A program made the position numbers and the translations under genes. The notes beneath the pieces are model-generated. The model saw nothing but the letters and a program-made list of their open reading frames with translations, did no database searches and was not told where the DNA came from. DNA of 64,000 nucleotides from Salticus scenicus. Its lineage: Eukaryota > Arthropoda > Arachnida > Araneae > Salticidae. Location: contig OZ005655.1 in NCBI GenBank assembly GCA_963930645.1, positions 139,299,456-139,363,455 of the forward strand. The letters are read 5' to 3'. Shown in pieces: positions 35,330 through 47,002 of the stretch. Position 1 is the stretch's first letter, and every line of letters begins with the position of its first letter.

Positions 35330-36215
35330 CTAGTATGTTATGGCCATCACAAAACTTTCTTCTATATCTCTCTATATAACAACGCTACATGCTGTTTAGC
35401 ATGCAGAAGAAACATAATCATAGCTGCTTACAATAAAGATTTTAGATATTGAGTTTAGTGCAATTTTAATCAAAAAATTTTGAGTTGTAGCCATGTGGAG
35501 AATCACAGAAGGTGAGGAACAGCTGTGCCACCTGTTGGTCGATATACACCCAAATTAAGCCAACTTTTATTCTCATATTATTTTTATCTTGTTTATCTCT
35601 TAAATTTTATAGATGTTGAGATTTAGCCTTCCTATTTACAGAGTAAATTGCAACATAATATAGACACCTATTGACCAATATGCACCAAAATTGAATCAAC
35701 ATGATGTTTTATAAAAATGACCCTTTCCCATACTAAATTTTTAGCAATTATACACAAATGAATCTGAGATATAACTTTCCCATTCACGGGAAAATTGCAG
35801 CATAGCAGCATCACTTATTGGCTGTTATGCACAGAAATTGAATTAACATGTTTCATAATAAATAGACCTCCCTGTGACACACTTAGTTAATTTTTTTATT
35901 TATACACAGTATACGCTGAGATATAGCCTTCCTTTAAATGGGAGAAATCACAGTATAGCAGCGCCATCTGTTGAGTGATTTGCACCAAAAGTTGATGGGG
36001 ACTTTTTTTTTTTTTGTAAGATGCAACTATGTATAAATTTATATGAAATTCTGTGCATTAAATCTTGAACTGCACAAAATTTTTGTCAGATAGACATTTT
36101 CCAAAAGTGGTCAAATTGTGTTTTGGTTCCCTCAAAATGCGTAAATCCACCGAAAACTGGAAGTTGAAAATTTTCGCGAATCCAATACTTCCTTCTATTT
36201 AATATAGAAGAAAGT
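35330..36215 (-). mobile_element. Helitron/Helentron-like element, family A copy 7
   Basis: Tandem head-to-tail neighbour of copy 6. On the minus strand it begins near 36215 with the inverted pair around TTTCTTCTATATT. It has the conserved block near 36120-36180 and internal units, and ends in a hairpin and CTAG (35330-35333). The GT tract is nearly lost in this copy. Confidence 0.65.
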
Positions 36216-37475
36216 AATAATCCAAAATGAATTTATACTTTTTACTTATTTTATATTTTTATATTCTGTACAGATAAGAAAGAAAATTTTACATTAGTTA
36301 TTAAAATTCTTTAAGTAAGTGAAGTTTTTCTGCAGTACAAAATCAAAAACTTTAAAAAACTGAATTTTTTTTTTCTTATGAACAATATGAAAGTGAAAGT
36401 ACAGACTTTCTGAAAATTTAAATATGTACTTTTATTTGAAGTAATTTTAATATTTTGGGATATATCTATGCAACGCAACAGGGAATTCTAAATTCAGGTG
36501 CTTTAGTAAGATATTCCATTAAAAATGCAAATTTATATAAATTGGAGGTTTTTTTAAAAAATCCAAATTGAATAGATAGATGGTGCAAGTAATGCCAGGC
36601 TTCTGCTAGTATAAATATATGGTCACAAAAACAACAGCTTTATTATGTATGGAAAACTGGATTGTAAATAAACAGGTTCTAGTCAATAAATGCACATTAT
36701 TTGACTCATTCTCGAAACAATCTAACAACTTTAACATCCAAGACTAACAATATTACTAAACAATCTAACAATATATTAGCAAAAGACATGAAAACAGTTA
36801 TATATACACTGCAACTGCAGAGAATAAATATCATTTGTTCAGGAACAACAATGAACAGCTCTTTTTATTGTTATGGGGAAGATTAGGGCTAGGGGGAATG
36901 TTATAGATCACTCTGGAAGAAAAACCTAGCTAACTCTGTACAAAATTAAAATAGGGCTTCTATATTTCTTAGACCTGAAGCTACTTTTGACTAAATTTGT
37001 TTGCTAATGAGTCCAAAATCGATTTTCGCATAAGCCAACTTAAAAGAAAAAAAAAATCCTTTACAAGCTACAACTGATCTAAAAAAAATTAAAAAAATGT
37101 GCAAAATTTTCATCTGATGGGAGTTTAAGCTTGAATTTTCTCCTTCGGATATCCGGCTTGAAATTGCCGGATATCCGTATCCGGTGTGCTGATATCCGGT
37201 ACCCCACCGGATATTTAAAACTCAGCCGGATAGGCCGGATACCGGATAGTTACCGGATATCCGTTTCATCCCTAATTGGCACCCTATGTTCCAGTGTTTG
37301 ACACTGCTAGTTATTCATTTTACCAGTTATTAGCAACCTATGCTCCAGTGTTTGACATAAAAGGTTAAAATTCTTATATGCAAAATATATGATTTTATTA
37401 TTTTTCTTATTTATTAATTATTTCGGGACAGATGTTAATTACTGGAGCATACCAATCACTGGAGCACCTACCCTG

Positions 37476-39052
37476 CATTGTGCATAGTATTAGAGATACC
37501 CAATGACTATTTCTCAACACAACCGTTAATCATGGTAATATACTTCGAAGTTACTATACTTTAATTGCAAACGAATGTTTCAACACCTTAATTTACTGAG
37601 TGTATTTCACAAATCAAATAAATTTGTTCTATACTGGAAATTTTATTGCATGAAATGTAATATATTCTTCGTCCCTAATACTTGGAACAGTTGACTAAAT
37701 GTCGGTTCGTTGATTAAAATTTTTGGCATAAAACGGATTTGTATGGCTTGCGAAATATAATCAGAAAATTAAGGTATTAAAATACCTAATTTCAGAAAGT
37801 TGAAATCGATAAATGCATTCATTTATTACAGAATTTAAATTTTTGTTATAGTCTCTGAATCCTATGCGATATATTTTAGGAAATCTTTGAGGAGATCTAT
37901 AGCTGCGTTGGATATTAAATACTTTCGTCAAAGAAAACTCAAAAAATATTTGTCAAATTTCGTTAAACATTTCTCACGAAGTATATACATATAACTGTTC
38001 TATAATTGAGAAAAAATTCCAAATCCTTTATAAATTAAATAAATAAACAAATAAAAATCAATTAAATGTTCATATTATAATTTTATTTTCTTAAAATAAT
38101 AATAATAATTAATAATGATAAAACTTTTACGAAATTTTGCGCAGACGTCATTTTTACCAGCTGAAACTTTTCGTTGACGACTGGATTAGAATTCATGGAG
38201 CAAATCATTTTTTGCACGTTTTTAAATACAAAAAATGATTTGAATCCAACTGAAAAAGTACTAGGCTTTTAAAAATTATATCTATCAACTTTACACAACA
38301 GTTATTCCAAGGTGGGTGGGGGGAGGGGAATTTTTATAAGAGCTAAATATATATATGTATGTGTGTACATAAATGTATGCACGATATTTTATAATTTTAA
38401 CGTTTATATTTTTCTCGTTTTTAATATTTGAAATTGTACTGTTAATAAATAAATTAAAAGTAGCTCTTCACTTTCTTCACATTTACAAAAGTTATTAGCA
38501 AACCGAGCAAAAATACTCAAATTAATCATTTTGAAAGAAAGTTAGTCATGGAAACCATTTTTATACAATTTCCTACAAAATATTTTTAAAAAATGATTCT
38601 TTTACGACGAAAGTTGTGAAGTTTTTAAACTTGATTTGTCATAAACTGCCCATTTAAATAAAAGCACATTAGAATTTATTGACTGAAACGTATTTATCAT
38701 GAGCTCGTAGAAATGACAATTTTAAGAGCGGTTGCATTCCTAATTAAAAGAAATTAAAATGTATTTTTGTCAAAATTACAACAGTTAAATTTTATTATAC
38801 TGGGTTATTATAATTAAACTTCTGATAGTGAGCTGCAGCTAAAAGGGCAACCGAATCTTTACCAAATTTGATATGTAGGCGATTTGTAAAATGCGTTTAA
38901 GGAATTAAAAATGTAAAAAATAGAATAAATAAATAGGTTTAACTAAAAATTCATTAGGTGACGCTTTAGATATAAAGCTCAAATTATAGCAAAGAAAAGG
39001 ACTCATCTGGAACTCATATAAATAATTTCAACATTTAGCTTTTAACCATATA
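37476..39052. other. AT-rich intergenic DNA
   Basis: No gene is seen. A phrase 'actgggttattataattaaac' near 38800 looks like an element end, but no partner was found. Confidence 0.5.
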
Positions 39053-39481
39053 CAGGGTTGCCACGCTACCTGGAGAACCTGGAATAGTCATGGAATTTAA
39101 AAATTGACTATAAAAGTCAGCTAATTTCAATATTTTAACCAGAATCTGCAAAAGTCAGGGAATTTTATAAGATAATTGCCAAAAAAAAATAAACAATTTG
39201 TCCACCAACGTATGGTCATCGCCCCCCCCCCCCCCCCCACCTCCACAATTTGTTTTGAACACCTCCACCCTAACTTTCCGCTCATGAAAGAAATTTCTTA
39301 TCTCACTTTTAAGCGATAGATGCTATCACTAAATGTAACTACTGTGTTTTCAAGCGATACTATAATTAATTTGCCCTGAACGCATGTTCAGTATATAGTT
39401 AGACTGGAATTTTCTTAGAATATTACTGGAAAACCTGGAAAAGTCAGGGAATTTTATTCTACTGTTTGAATGGCAACCCTG
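39053..39481. mobile_element. MITE, CAGGGTTGCCAC ends, copy 2
   Basis: Same family as 10661-11074: CAGGGTTGCCACGCTA at the left, GGCAACCCTG at the right, and 'aacctggaaaagtcaggg' inside. The flanks CATATA and CGTATA match at five of six positions. A C run of about 18 lies near 39221-39238. Confidence 0.65.
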
Positions 39482-40316
39482 CGTATAGTTTATTCCCTTT
39501 ATTAAATTTTTTAGACAAAGCATCACTTGGTGGATGTTTTTCAAACTAAGATTTAAAAAAAAAAAAAAAAAAATTAATCTTCCACAGACAAAATTTGAAA
39601 AAAGAAAAAGAAATAAAGAAACCTCTGTGTTATATTTTATGTAATATATATATATATACAAGTTTCCTCAAAATTCGGTTATTAGTCTCCAGAAAGGAGT
39701 AAATAATGTCACTTTAACTATATTATATATCTTTAAACATATTTGTGAAATAAAAATATTAATAAGATGAAGAAATGGAAAATCAACATCTTAAATTTTG
39801 CATGCAAATCGTAAGTCATGGTAAATTTTTAATGAACTGTCAATTTTTATATTCCCTGTAAAATATTAAAGAGAAAAGTTTTTGCATTTGTGTCCGAAGT
39901 GGAATCATAAATAAGTGCAGCGGAATGCGATTAGAATGATATTGAACACATTTTATTTGTTCCGACGTAAAGAAAGCTCCGAAGGGAATTAGGAATGTCA
40001 GTCCCGACATGGAAAGACAGTAATGAGAAAAGACATTTCTCATGTTTCCCCTTTTCCTGTTCTTACTTTCAGATCTTTGATACAAGTTTAAGCATTACGT
40101 CTTGAATTAAATTTCCTGTGTGGGATGTGTAGTAAAGGAAATTATTTTTCAGATTCATTTTTCAAGAAACTGATTTATTATTATTATTATTATTATTTTT
40201 TTTTTTTAAAGCTGTTGTTATTTTAGGAAAATTTTTAGATAAATATATTAATATTTATTTATTTAAGTGAATAGTCAGGTTTTTCTTTGAGTTTTCCCTT
40301 ATTTTGAATATACACT
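39482..40316. other. AT-rich intergenic DNA
   Basis: No gene is seen. Short minus-strand open stretches (39350-39661, 39840-40085) have no recognisable domain. Confidence 0.5.
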
Positions 40317-40470
40317 GAAACTTCTCTAAAAGTCTATCTCTATTAAAAAGCCACCTCTCTTAAAGGCCAGTTTTTCCCTGTCCCAATATGTTTTCCCATG
40401 GATTTTTAAACTAGTTTACCTCTATTAAAAGCCTATGCACAATCATATCAAACGAGTCACTTTAATCAAG
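40317..40470 (+). mobile_element. pogo/Tigger-like end fragment
   Basis: The sequence 'tacactgaaacttctctaaaa' followed by 'ccacctctcttaaaggcc' resembles the terminal region of pogo-type Tc1/mariner elements. Only one end is present. Recognition is from memory of the family, so confidence is moderate. Confidence 0.4.
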
Positions 40471-40736
40471 AGAGAGTGCAGAGTGGCTAGCAGTTAAGAA
40501 AATCGAAGAATTATGTAAAAGTCAAGCAATTTAGAAAATCTGGAAAAGTCAGCGAATTTTGACATTTTTTTTTTTTTTTTTTTTTTTTGAAAATAAGCTA
40601 TATTAATCATTAAATTATTAATGCTATTTTAAATCGCTAAATTTTTCTCTAATGTTGTAAAATTTTCATTGAAAATAAACAGTAAGAGTCAGGGAAAAAT
40701 AGGGGAAAATCTTGAAAAATAGTTAGGGAATTTATA

Positions 40737-41282
40737 GTCTGAGATCCCGCTGCAAAATTGCTACATTCATCGAGTATGTAATCAAAATCAGATTTTTATA
40801 TTCAGTTATAAAAGGAACAATATGTTTTGGCCGGGTTGCCTAATAAAATGTGGCCGCTAGTATTTTTAATTAAATTAATATTAATTGACTTTTTGGAGAG
40901 AAATTTCATTCATTTGTTATTGAAATAAACTATACTCCACATCACAGACATATACATAGTGAACTTGAAAAGTAATGGTTGCCGTTGCGCGTTTGGCCGC
41001 TACCCCTTCGCAGCCAGGTGCAAACAGGTAGTTTTTTGGGGCGTTTTTACGTTCATGGCGTATATTCATCATTTCTATATCAAATTAAAGCTAATTTTTT
41101 TCTGCACATGGTAAACTTCGTCTGCCAATGTAAAAGTGGCCGCAAGTAGGGGTTGCCAGCTGTTAAAGATTGCTTAGAATGAAAATTAGCGCGCTACATC
41201 GTTCGTCAGACAAGGATGGCGATAGCCAATTGTACGCGTTTTTGAAGCTTTTGCGCATGCGTCGATTGATAGTGTTCGCAAC
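40737..41282 (+). repeat. Left 546 bp terminal inverted repeat
   Basis: Reverse complement of 44914-45459. It is less AT-rich than its surroundings and contains GGCCGGGTTGCC, GGCCGCTACC and a AATTAGCGCGCTAC segment. Short matching open stretches occur in both arms (from 41170 on plus, from 45026 on minus), but these are explained by the repeat. Confidence 0.9.
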
Positions 41283-41301
41283 TATTCAGCTGCATTTTCA
41301 T

Positions 41302-41480
41302 CAGTGTTGCCAGACTTGGGGATTTTTCTCGATTTCGGGGATTTCTGAAGCTTCGGGGAAAATGTTTGGATTCAGCTATTTTGTGGGGCGTAGTTTAGGG
41401 AAATGTTTTTTTTTTTTTTTTTTTTTGGGGGGGGGGGGATATGGGGTTTTCTTTAAAATTGGCATTTACTTTTACTTAAA
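41302..41480. mobile_element. Fragment related to the hAT-like MITE at 2639-3056
   Basis: CAGTGTTGCCAGACTTGGGG, then 'ggggatttctgaagcttcgggg' and a T run followed by a G run, matches the right end of the 2639-3056 MITE in reverse. Only one end is found. It lies where the upstream part of the element's gene would be expected. Confidence 0.5.
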
Positions 41481-41590
41481 ATCCGCACCGAAAAAAAAAA
41501 AAAATCAAGTGTATCAGATGATAATGCAGTGATTCTGGATATTATTTCTGAAATAGGAAAGTAATGTGTCCTTGTCTCGTACCCTGTTGA

Positions 41591-44523
41591 AAGGTGTCCT
41601 TGTCTCGTATTGATTCGGTGCCCATGTGGTTAGGTTATAACTGCATGATAGGCCTTGATCATAGCAAAACTCAAACAATCGAATATTTATCACCTATCAA
41701 TGAGTCTCCAACGTCACTGGCAATCGTTCAGGAAACTCTTAACATTGCTAAAGAAGTTGCTAAAATTTGTAATCAAGATCAGATTATAGTCACTTACGAT
41801 TTAGCAATAGCCAAATTGGCTATGCAAATTCAAAATACTAAAAAACCTGAATTCGATAATGTATTTATTAATTTAGGCGCATTTCATATGCAAATGGCAT
41901 ACTTCAAAGCCATAGGTAAATATATTGACTCCAGTGGGTTAATAGAGATTTTGGTAGAAGCTGAGGCCCTAGTGGGAGGATCAATGAATAGTTTCTTGGA
42001 TAGCAAACACTTTAATCGGTGTAAACGGCTACATCCTTTGACTTCTGGTGCCTTGCAAGTTCTTCATTTTGAAAATTTTTTTATCAGAAATTGAAAGTGA
42101 TTTTGAAACATTAAATGAAGGTTTAGAAGCGGTAAGAAATACTTCAAGTGAAATTAATGAAAGCGTTTTAATTGACTCGCTGCAAAAAATACTAGAGGAT
42201 TACAAACAGTTTCGCGAAGTCACACTGCAGGGTGGCCATGGGAAGACTGCTAAGTATTATTTGCAATACACTGAACTCGTCAACATATATCTTCGATTTT
42301 CTAGAAGTATTCGTTGCAGTAATTTTGAGCTTTGCCTTGATTCTATCTTCGAGATGTGTGATTACTTCTTTGCGTTCAATCTACCAAATTACTCCAAATG
42401 AGCTGCTATGTATTTAAGTAATTTAATCAAGCTGAAAATTGAGAACTCAACTCTGGTTATGGAATTTCGTGAAGGAGCCTTTGGTATTAGGCTCACAAAA
42501 TCATGCTTAAGTAGATCGCCTGTGGACCTGACTTTAGAACAGACGATTAATGCTGATGCTGGTAATACCTTGACTGGTATTAGCCATTTTACAAACTCTA
42601 TATCTGCACGGCAAAGATGGGCTCTTAGCCACAGCATGAGGGCTAAAATATTATCAGTAGTAAAAACAGAAATAGGATTATCACAGGCTGATGATACATC
42701 ACATTCCCTACAAAAGAGTCGAATTGAAAAAGATAACAAAACTTTGGACAGCATTATTGAAACCATAAAGAAAACAATGAATCCTTGTTCTGAAAACCTG
42801 GACAAAAATATTTTGTTCAATCTGTCAACTGGTAAGGCGGCATCTTTAGATGTCGCAAATTGTTTACTGAACAGCAAGTCATTGGGTCAAGAACAAAAGT
42901 TGAAATTTTTTTCAGAATGTTTTGAAGATCCTACAAGATTTGTAAAATCAATTAGACTTAATAAAATACATAATTTTGGATCTGATTGTGTAAAAAAAAG
43001 GATCAAGAGTAACACCGGAGACAACAAAGCTTTAATTAAAATGGAACGATATATTTTTGGACGGCTGTTGGCAATAGCTATAGATAACAAGATTGACATT
43101 GAGTACTGTTTGTCATATCCTCTTGCACCAATACCTTCTGCACTATTCCATTGTTCAGGCTACATGCTCAAAACGGACAAGTCTGCTTTAAGTAAACAAT
43201 TAACATCACAGATTGTATCAGCCAATCCCGGACAAATTGATATAGAAATTATTGATGGTTTCTACTATTTGTATCAGATTGGCTCTACTTTGCCGCAAAC
43301 ATTTGGAAAGCTAGCTGAATCGATATTGGTGAAGCTTTGTTCAAAAAGCGCTCGCGAAGTACATATCATATTTGATAGGTATTTAACGCCTTCAATCAAA
43401 GATTGTGAAAGACAAGATCGACAGGAAAGTGATATTCCATATACAATTAATGGTCCGTTACAAACGAGACCCAGTGATTTTACAAAAGCTTAAAGAATTT
43501 TCGTTTTAAAGAAGCTCTAGTTAAATATTTAGCTTCTTACTGGGATAACAACTCTTTTGTTTCAGTATTAGGAAACAAAAAATTTTTTATTACTGTTGGA
43601 GAACAATGTTTTTCATATTGCTCTTCTGGAAATTGCGTTGTGAAACAAGAGGAAACTGAATTAGAATGCCAACATGAGGAAGCAGATACGAGAATAATAT
43701 TTCATATAAGCAAAGTAGGTAAAGAGTCTAAAATATTGGTGAAAGCAAGTGACACTGATATTTTAATAATTCTACTAGGTAATCTGCACAAATTTCCTCA
43801 TTTACAAATTTGGTTGGCAAATAGTACATCCAAAAAAAAGAATAGTAAAGACGAAATATGTATAAATTGTACGGAATTGTAAAAAAAATTGAGCCCAACT
43901 TAATGTATTGCGTTGCCAGCGTTTCACGCATTCACAGGTTGTGGCTATACGACTGCATTCTTCAATAAAGGGAAAGTAAGACCCTATAACATTTTTGTTA
44001 AACACCCGAGAATTCAACAAGTTTTCGCATCTTTGACTGGCCCTAATGACATTTTTGACGAAAGTAAAACTGCTGTAGTCCAAGAGTTTACGTGCCTTAT
44101 GTATGGTATCGTTGATTGCCAAAATGTTAACAATGGAAGATTCATTTTGTTCAATAAGACGTATGCTACAAAAAAAAAAAAAAAAAAGTTTTTGAAAAAA
44201 CTTAAGGGTTTCAACTCATATTCTACCTTGCTGGAAATCTTTAAAGCAAAAATTGTTGCGGACGATCTTTGTTAATTCGATGTGGCTAAATGCTACTGAG
44301 CCGAATTGTATTAAGTTTAACGCAGAAAATAATGGGTGGATCCTAGATGATTTTTCTCAAACCAACATGGTTCTTAGGAGATTCAGCGCCAATGCAAGTT
44401 GAAAGTGTGCTATATAATTCTATTATCATTCGTACTGATAATGAAGAGGATTTTGATATTTGTGACGATGAAAGTGATGGCTGCAATGAAAGTGAGAGTA
44501 GCGATGATTCAGATTTTGAATAA
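41591..44523 (+). pseudogene. Broken gene of an uncharacterised PIN/FEN-like nuclease family
   Basis: About 975 codons of one ancestral frame are spread over several broken pieces. The visible blocks are 41594-42094 (with IDSVPMWLGYN, TYDLAIAKLAMQ and HFNRCKRLHPL), 42048-42401, 42408-43493, 43494-43882 and 43913-44275, with an acidic C-terminal tail (DDESDGC...SDDSDFE) ending at TAA 44521-44523. Breaks seen are an in-frame stop just upstream of 41591 next to a 16 bp direct duplication, a frame change at a T run near 42075, a TGA at 42402, a frame change near 43490, stops at 43880 and 43910, an A run near 44170 and another shift near 44270. Acidic motifs HEEADTR (43673) and SDTDIL (43748) and a GCGYT motif (43937) suggest a PIN/FEN-like fold. 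I know this family only as widespread and uncharacterised in animals. The function is inferred and the gene is inactive here. Confidence 0.7.
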
Positions 44524-44913
44524 ATTATATAAAAATGTAATATAGGTTTCATTAAATATTTAATCCTTTTTTCAATGTTCCGTTTAATTTGTATACCTCA
44601 AGTAATTTGTCCTATTTACTGAATATTTAATTAATATGTAATCTATAATAATACTTAAAAAAAAAAAAATCAAATATTTCCTAAAACATTACAGGTATAA
44701 TATAAATTTCGTCTGCATGAATAACCATGGTTATTATTTTTCACAAATATTTATTATATGTTCTAATTATATATAGAAAAGACAATTTGATTATTTATTG
44801 AGAAATAAATGTTTTATATTTATAAGGAATTTTAAATGTAACCACACAAAAATTTATTAATTATATTTCTTTTGGAGTTCTGAAATTCTTTTCTACAACT
44901 GTTTGTGCCATTG

Positions 44914-45459
44914 GTTGCGAACACTATCAATCGACGCATGTGCAAAAGCTTCAAAAACGCGTACAATTGGCTATCGCCATCCTTCTCTGACGAACGATGT
45001 AGCGCGCTAATTTTCATTCTAAGCAATCTTTAACAGCTGGCAACCCCTACTTGCGGCCACTTTTACATTGGCAGACGAAGTTTACCATGTACAGAAAAGA
45101 ATTAGCTTTAATTTCATATATAAATGATGAATATACGCCATGAACGTAAAAACGCCCCAAAACACTACCTATTTGCACCTGGCTGCGAAGAGGTAGCGGC
45201 CAAACGCGCAACGGCAACCATTACTTTTCAAGTTCACTATGTATATGTCTGTGATGTGGAGTACAGTTTATTTCAATAACAAATGAATGAAATTTCTCTC
45301 CAAAAAGTCAATTAATATTAATTTAATTAAAATTACTAGCGGCCACATTTTATTAGGCAACCCGGCCAAAACATATTGTCCCTTTTATAACTGAATATAA
45401 AAATCTGATTTTGATTACATACTCGATGAATGTAGCAATTTTGCAGCGGGATCTTAGAC
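44914..45459 (-). repeat. Right 546 bp terminal inverted repeat
   Basis: Reverse complement partner of 40737-41282, exactly the same length. Confidence 0.9.
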
Positions 45460-45540
45460 TATTAGAAAAGTTTAAATGCTAGCCGCCTTGGAGTGATTTT
45501 ATTTTTCAATTGAATTTAACTTACCGCAGTCAGTCCATAG

Positions 45541-46115
45541 TACACTATCTAACCAATAAGTATTTGGACATTTTTGAATTTAAACGTTTTGTCAAATATC
45601 TAGATTTACGAATTATCTTGAAACTTTGAAAGTATGAAAAACATGTTATATCTCATATATTTCAGCAAAAAATTTGTTCCAAAGAGAGAAAAAGGTGACC
45701 AGTAAAAAATTAAACAAAAATCAAAATGTTTTGGATCACTCTTTGAAAAGTGATGCTTGAAATGTGTTTTGGCTGTGGCATGTGATCATGAGGCGTCTTC
45801 TGATTATCTGTATAAGTATTTATGAGGGTAAAACATAAGACATATATTCATGGTTAACATAATAGTTTCTTTGTAAAATTGGAAAAAAAAAAAAAAAAAA
45901 TGCCACTTTTTAAATTATAACACGTAGGGTATTAGACTCACAAGGAAGAATTCCATTGGCGCATACACAAAAATTTTTGAAAAACTTACAGAATACCCTC
46001 CTTCCGAGGTTACGTATGTTTATAAAAAAAATTCCGGCGGAATCACTATATATCGTCCGTAAAAAAATATTGAAAATGTCCGATTCTTAGCTATTTATCG
46101 CTTGTTTGGCGACAC
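45541..46115. mobile_element. Possible Tc1-like relic
   Basis: The left phrase 'ccaataagtatttggacattttt' resembles a Tc1-type end. Near 46075-46098 a partly matching reverse complement ('aatgtccgattcttagctatt') could be the other end. The interior has no intact transposase. Confidence 0.35.
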
Positions 46116-47002
46116 AATGAAAACTGATTCAAAACTGTTTTTTGATAAATACTCATTATAGAAAAACGTTTTAAATACTTTTTATACTAAACTGGTTTAA
46201 GAAAGTTTACTTTAAATAAATACACGTTTATAACTACAATTTTGTAAAAATATTTATAAGAAACCTAACGATCAAATTATATAACTTTTAGTTTAACGTT
46301 AAATACCCAAACTAAGCGTAAGTATCACTTGAGCGTTTAATATTGGCTTAAATTAAAACAGTACGCACATTTATATGTATTGCATAATAAATTAAAAAGA
46401 ACGTACATAACACTTTGGAAATGAAAAAATGTTAAACAGCAATCACTTATAAGTGCGCTATTTTGTGTTTTCCGAAGAATACCGATTTCACAACCGGTAA
46501 TTTAGATGAAAATTTAAATTCATAGAAATTATTTAAAATTTAAATTTAAATTTTAAATTTCAGTATAGATTACACATTGATATTGAAAACTTACATTTTT
46601 TTTTTTTTTTTTTTTTTTAATTATAATTCACTTTTTATTACACTGATGAGATAAAATATACCAAATAACTTTTGTAACCCTACCTACTAAATTAATTCAA
46701 ATAATTTAACTTGAAAAAATACATTTTGTATAGCTGCAATTTTTGAACAGTGCACCTTTTGTTAATTTATTCAAACTTTAAATAAAATGTTAATCGAAAA
46801 TTATAATGAATTATAAGTTTTAAACTCTTAATGAATTTAAATAATAATCATAGATTAAAAGGGGGAGTAAAACAGATCTTTGGATTAGCAAAAATGCACA
46901 AAAACAAATTTATTTGTATGAGCATACCTTTCATATTGAACGATGCTTCATTAGAATATGTAATTCTACCCCCCCCCCCCCCCTCCCCAAAGAAATTTTT
47001 TT
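46116..47002. other. AT-rich intergenic DNA
   Basis: No gene is seen. A T run lies near 46597 and a C run near 46970. Confidence 0.5.

Larger units (their letters stand above)
33765..37274. mobile_element. hAT-like element with CCGGATATCC arrays, 3510 bp
   Basis: The tips TAGGGATGAAACGGATA and TATCCGTTTCATCCCTA form a perfect inverted repeat, flanked by the exact 8 bp duplication ATTGGCAC. Directly inside each tip is an array of GGATATCCG/CCGGATA motifs, probably transposase-binding subterminal repeats (inference). Two Helitron-like elements fill the middle. The remaining core (about 33900-34240 and 36220-37140) has no recognisable transposase, so it is non-autonomous. Confidence 0.75.
33505..37475. 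mobile_element. MITE with AGGGTARGTGC ends, host of nested hAT-like element
   Basis: Inverted ends (T/C)AGGGTARGTGC(A/T)CCAGTGATTG occur at both sides. Between them, outside the nested insertion, are repeated 'tgttccagt(g)ttgacactg(c)' units. Removing the nested element and its duplication leaves about 450 bp. No convincing target duplication was seen. Confidence 0.5.
40737..45459 (+). mobile_element. 4.7 kb DNA element with 546 bp TIRs and a PIN-like family gene
   Basis: Two 546 bp arms (40737-41282 and 44914-45459) are reverse complements with about 13 substitutions and no indel in my hand alignment, so roughly 97-98% identical. They bracket a 3.6 kb centre with one broken plus-strand gene. 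The outer tips read GTCTRAGATCCCGCTGC. A TA dinucleotide stands directly outside each tip (40735-40736 and 45460-45461), a possible target duplication. No DDE/D transposase signature is seen. The superfamily is unknown to me. It sits inside a small MITE-like sequence. Confidence 0.75.

Noticed and set aside
41170..41532. Open stretch reading out of the left TIR, with a matching one in the right TIR (44832-45026, minus)
   Set aside because: The shared part is simply the inverted repeat. The rest runs through homopolymers.
42389..42877. 162-codon open stretch on the minus strand
   Set aside because: It lies antisense to the best preserved block of the nuclease-like gene and is a shadow of it.
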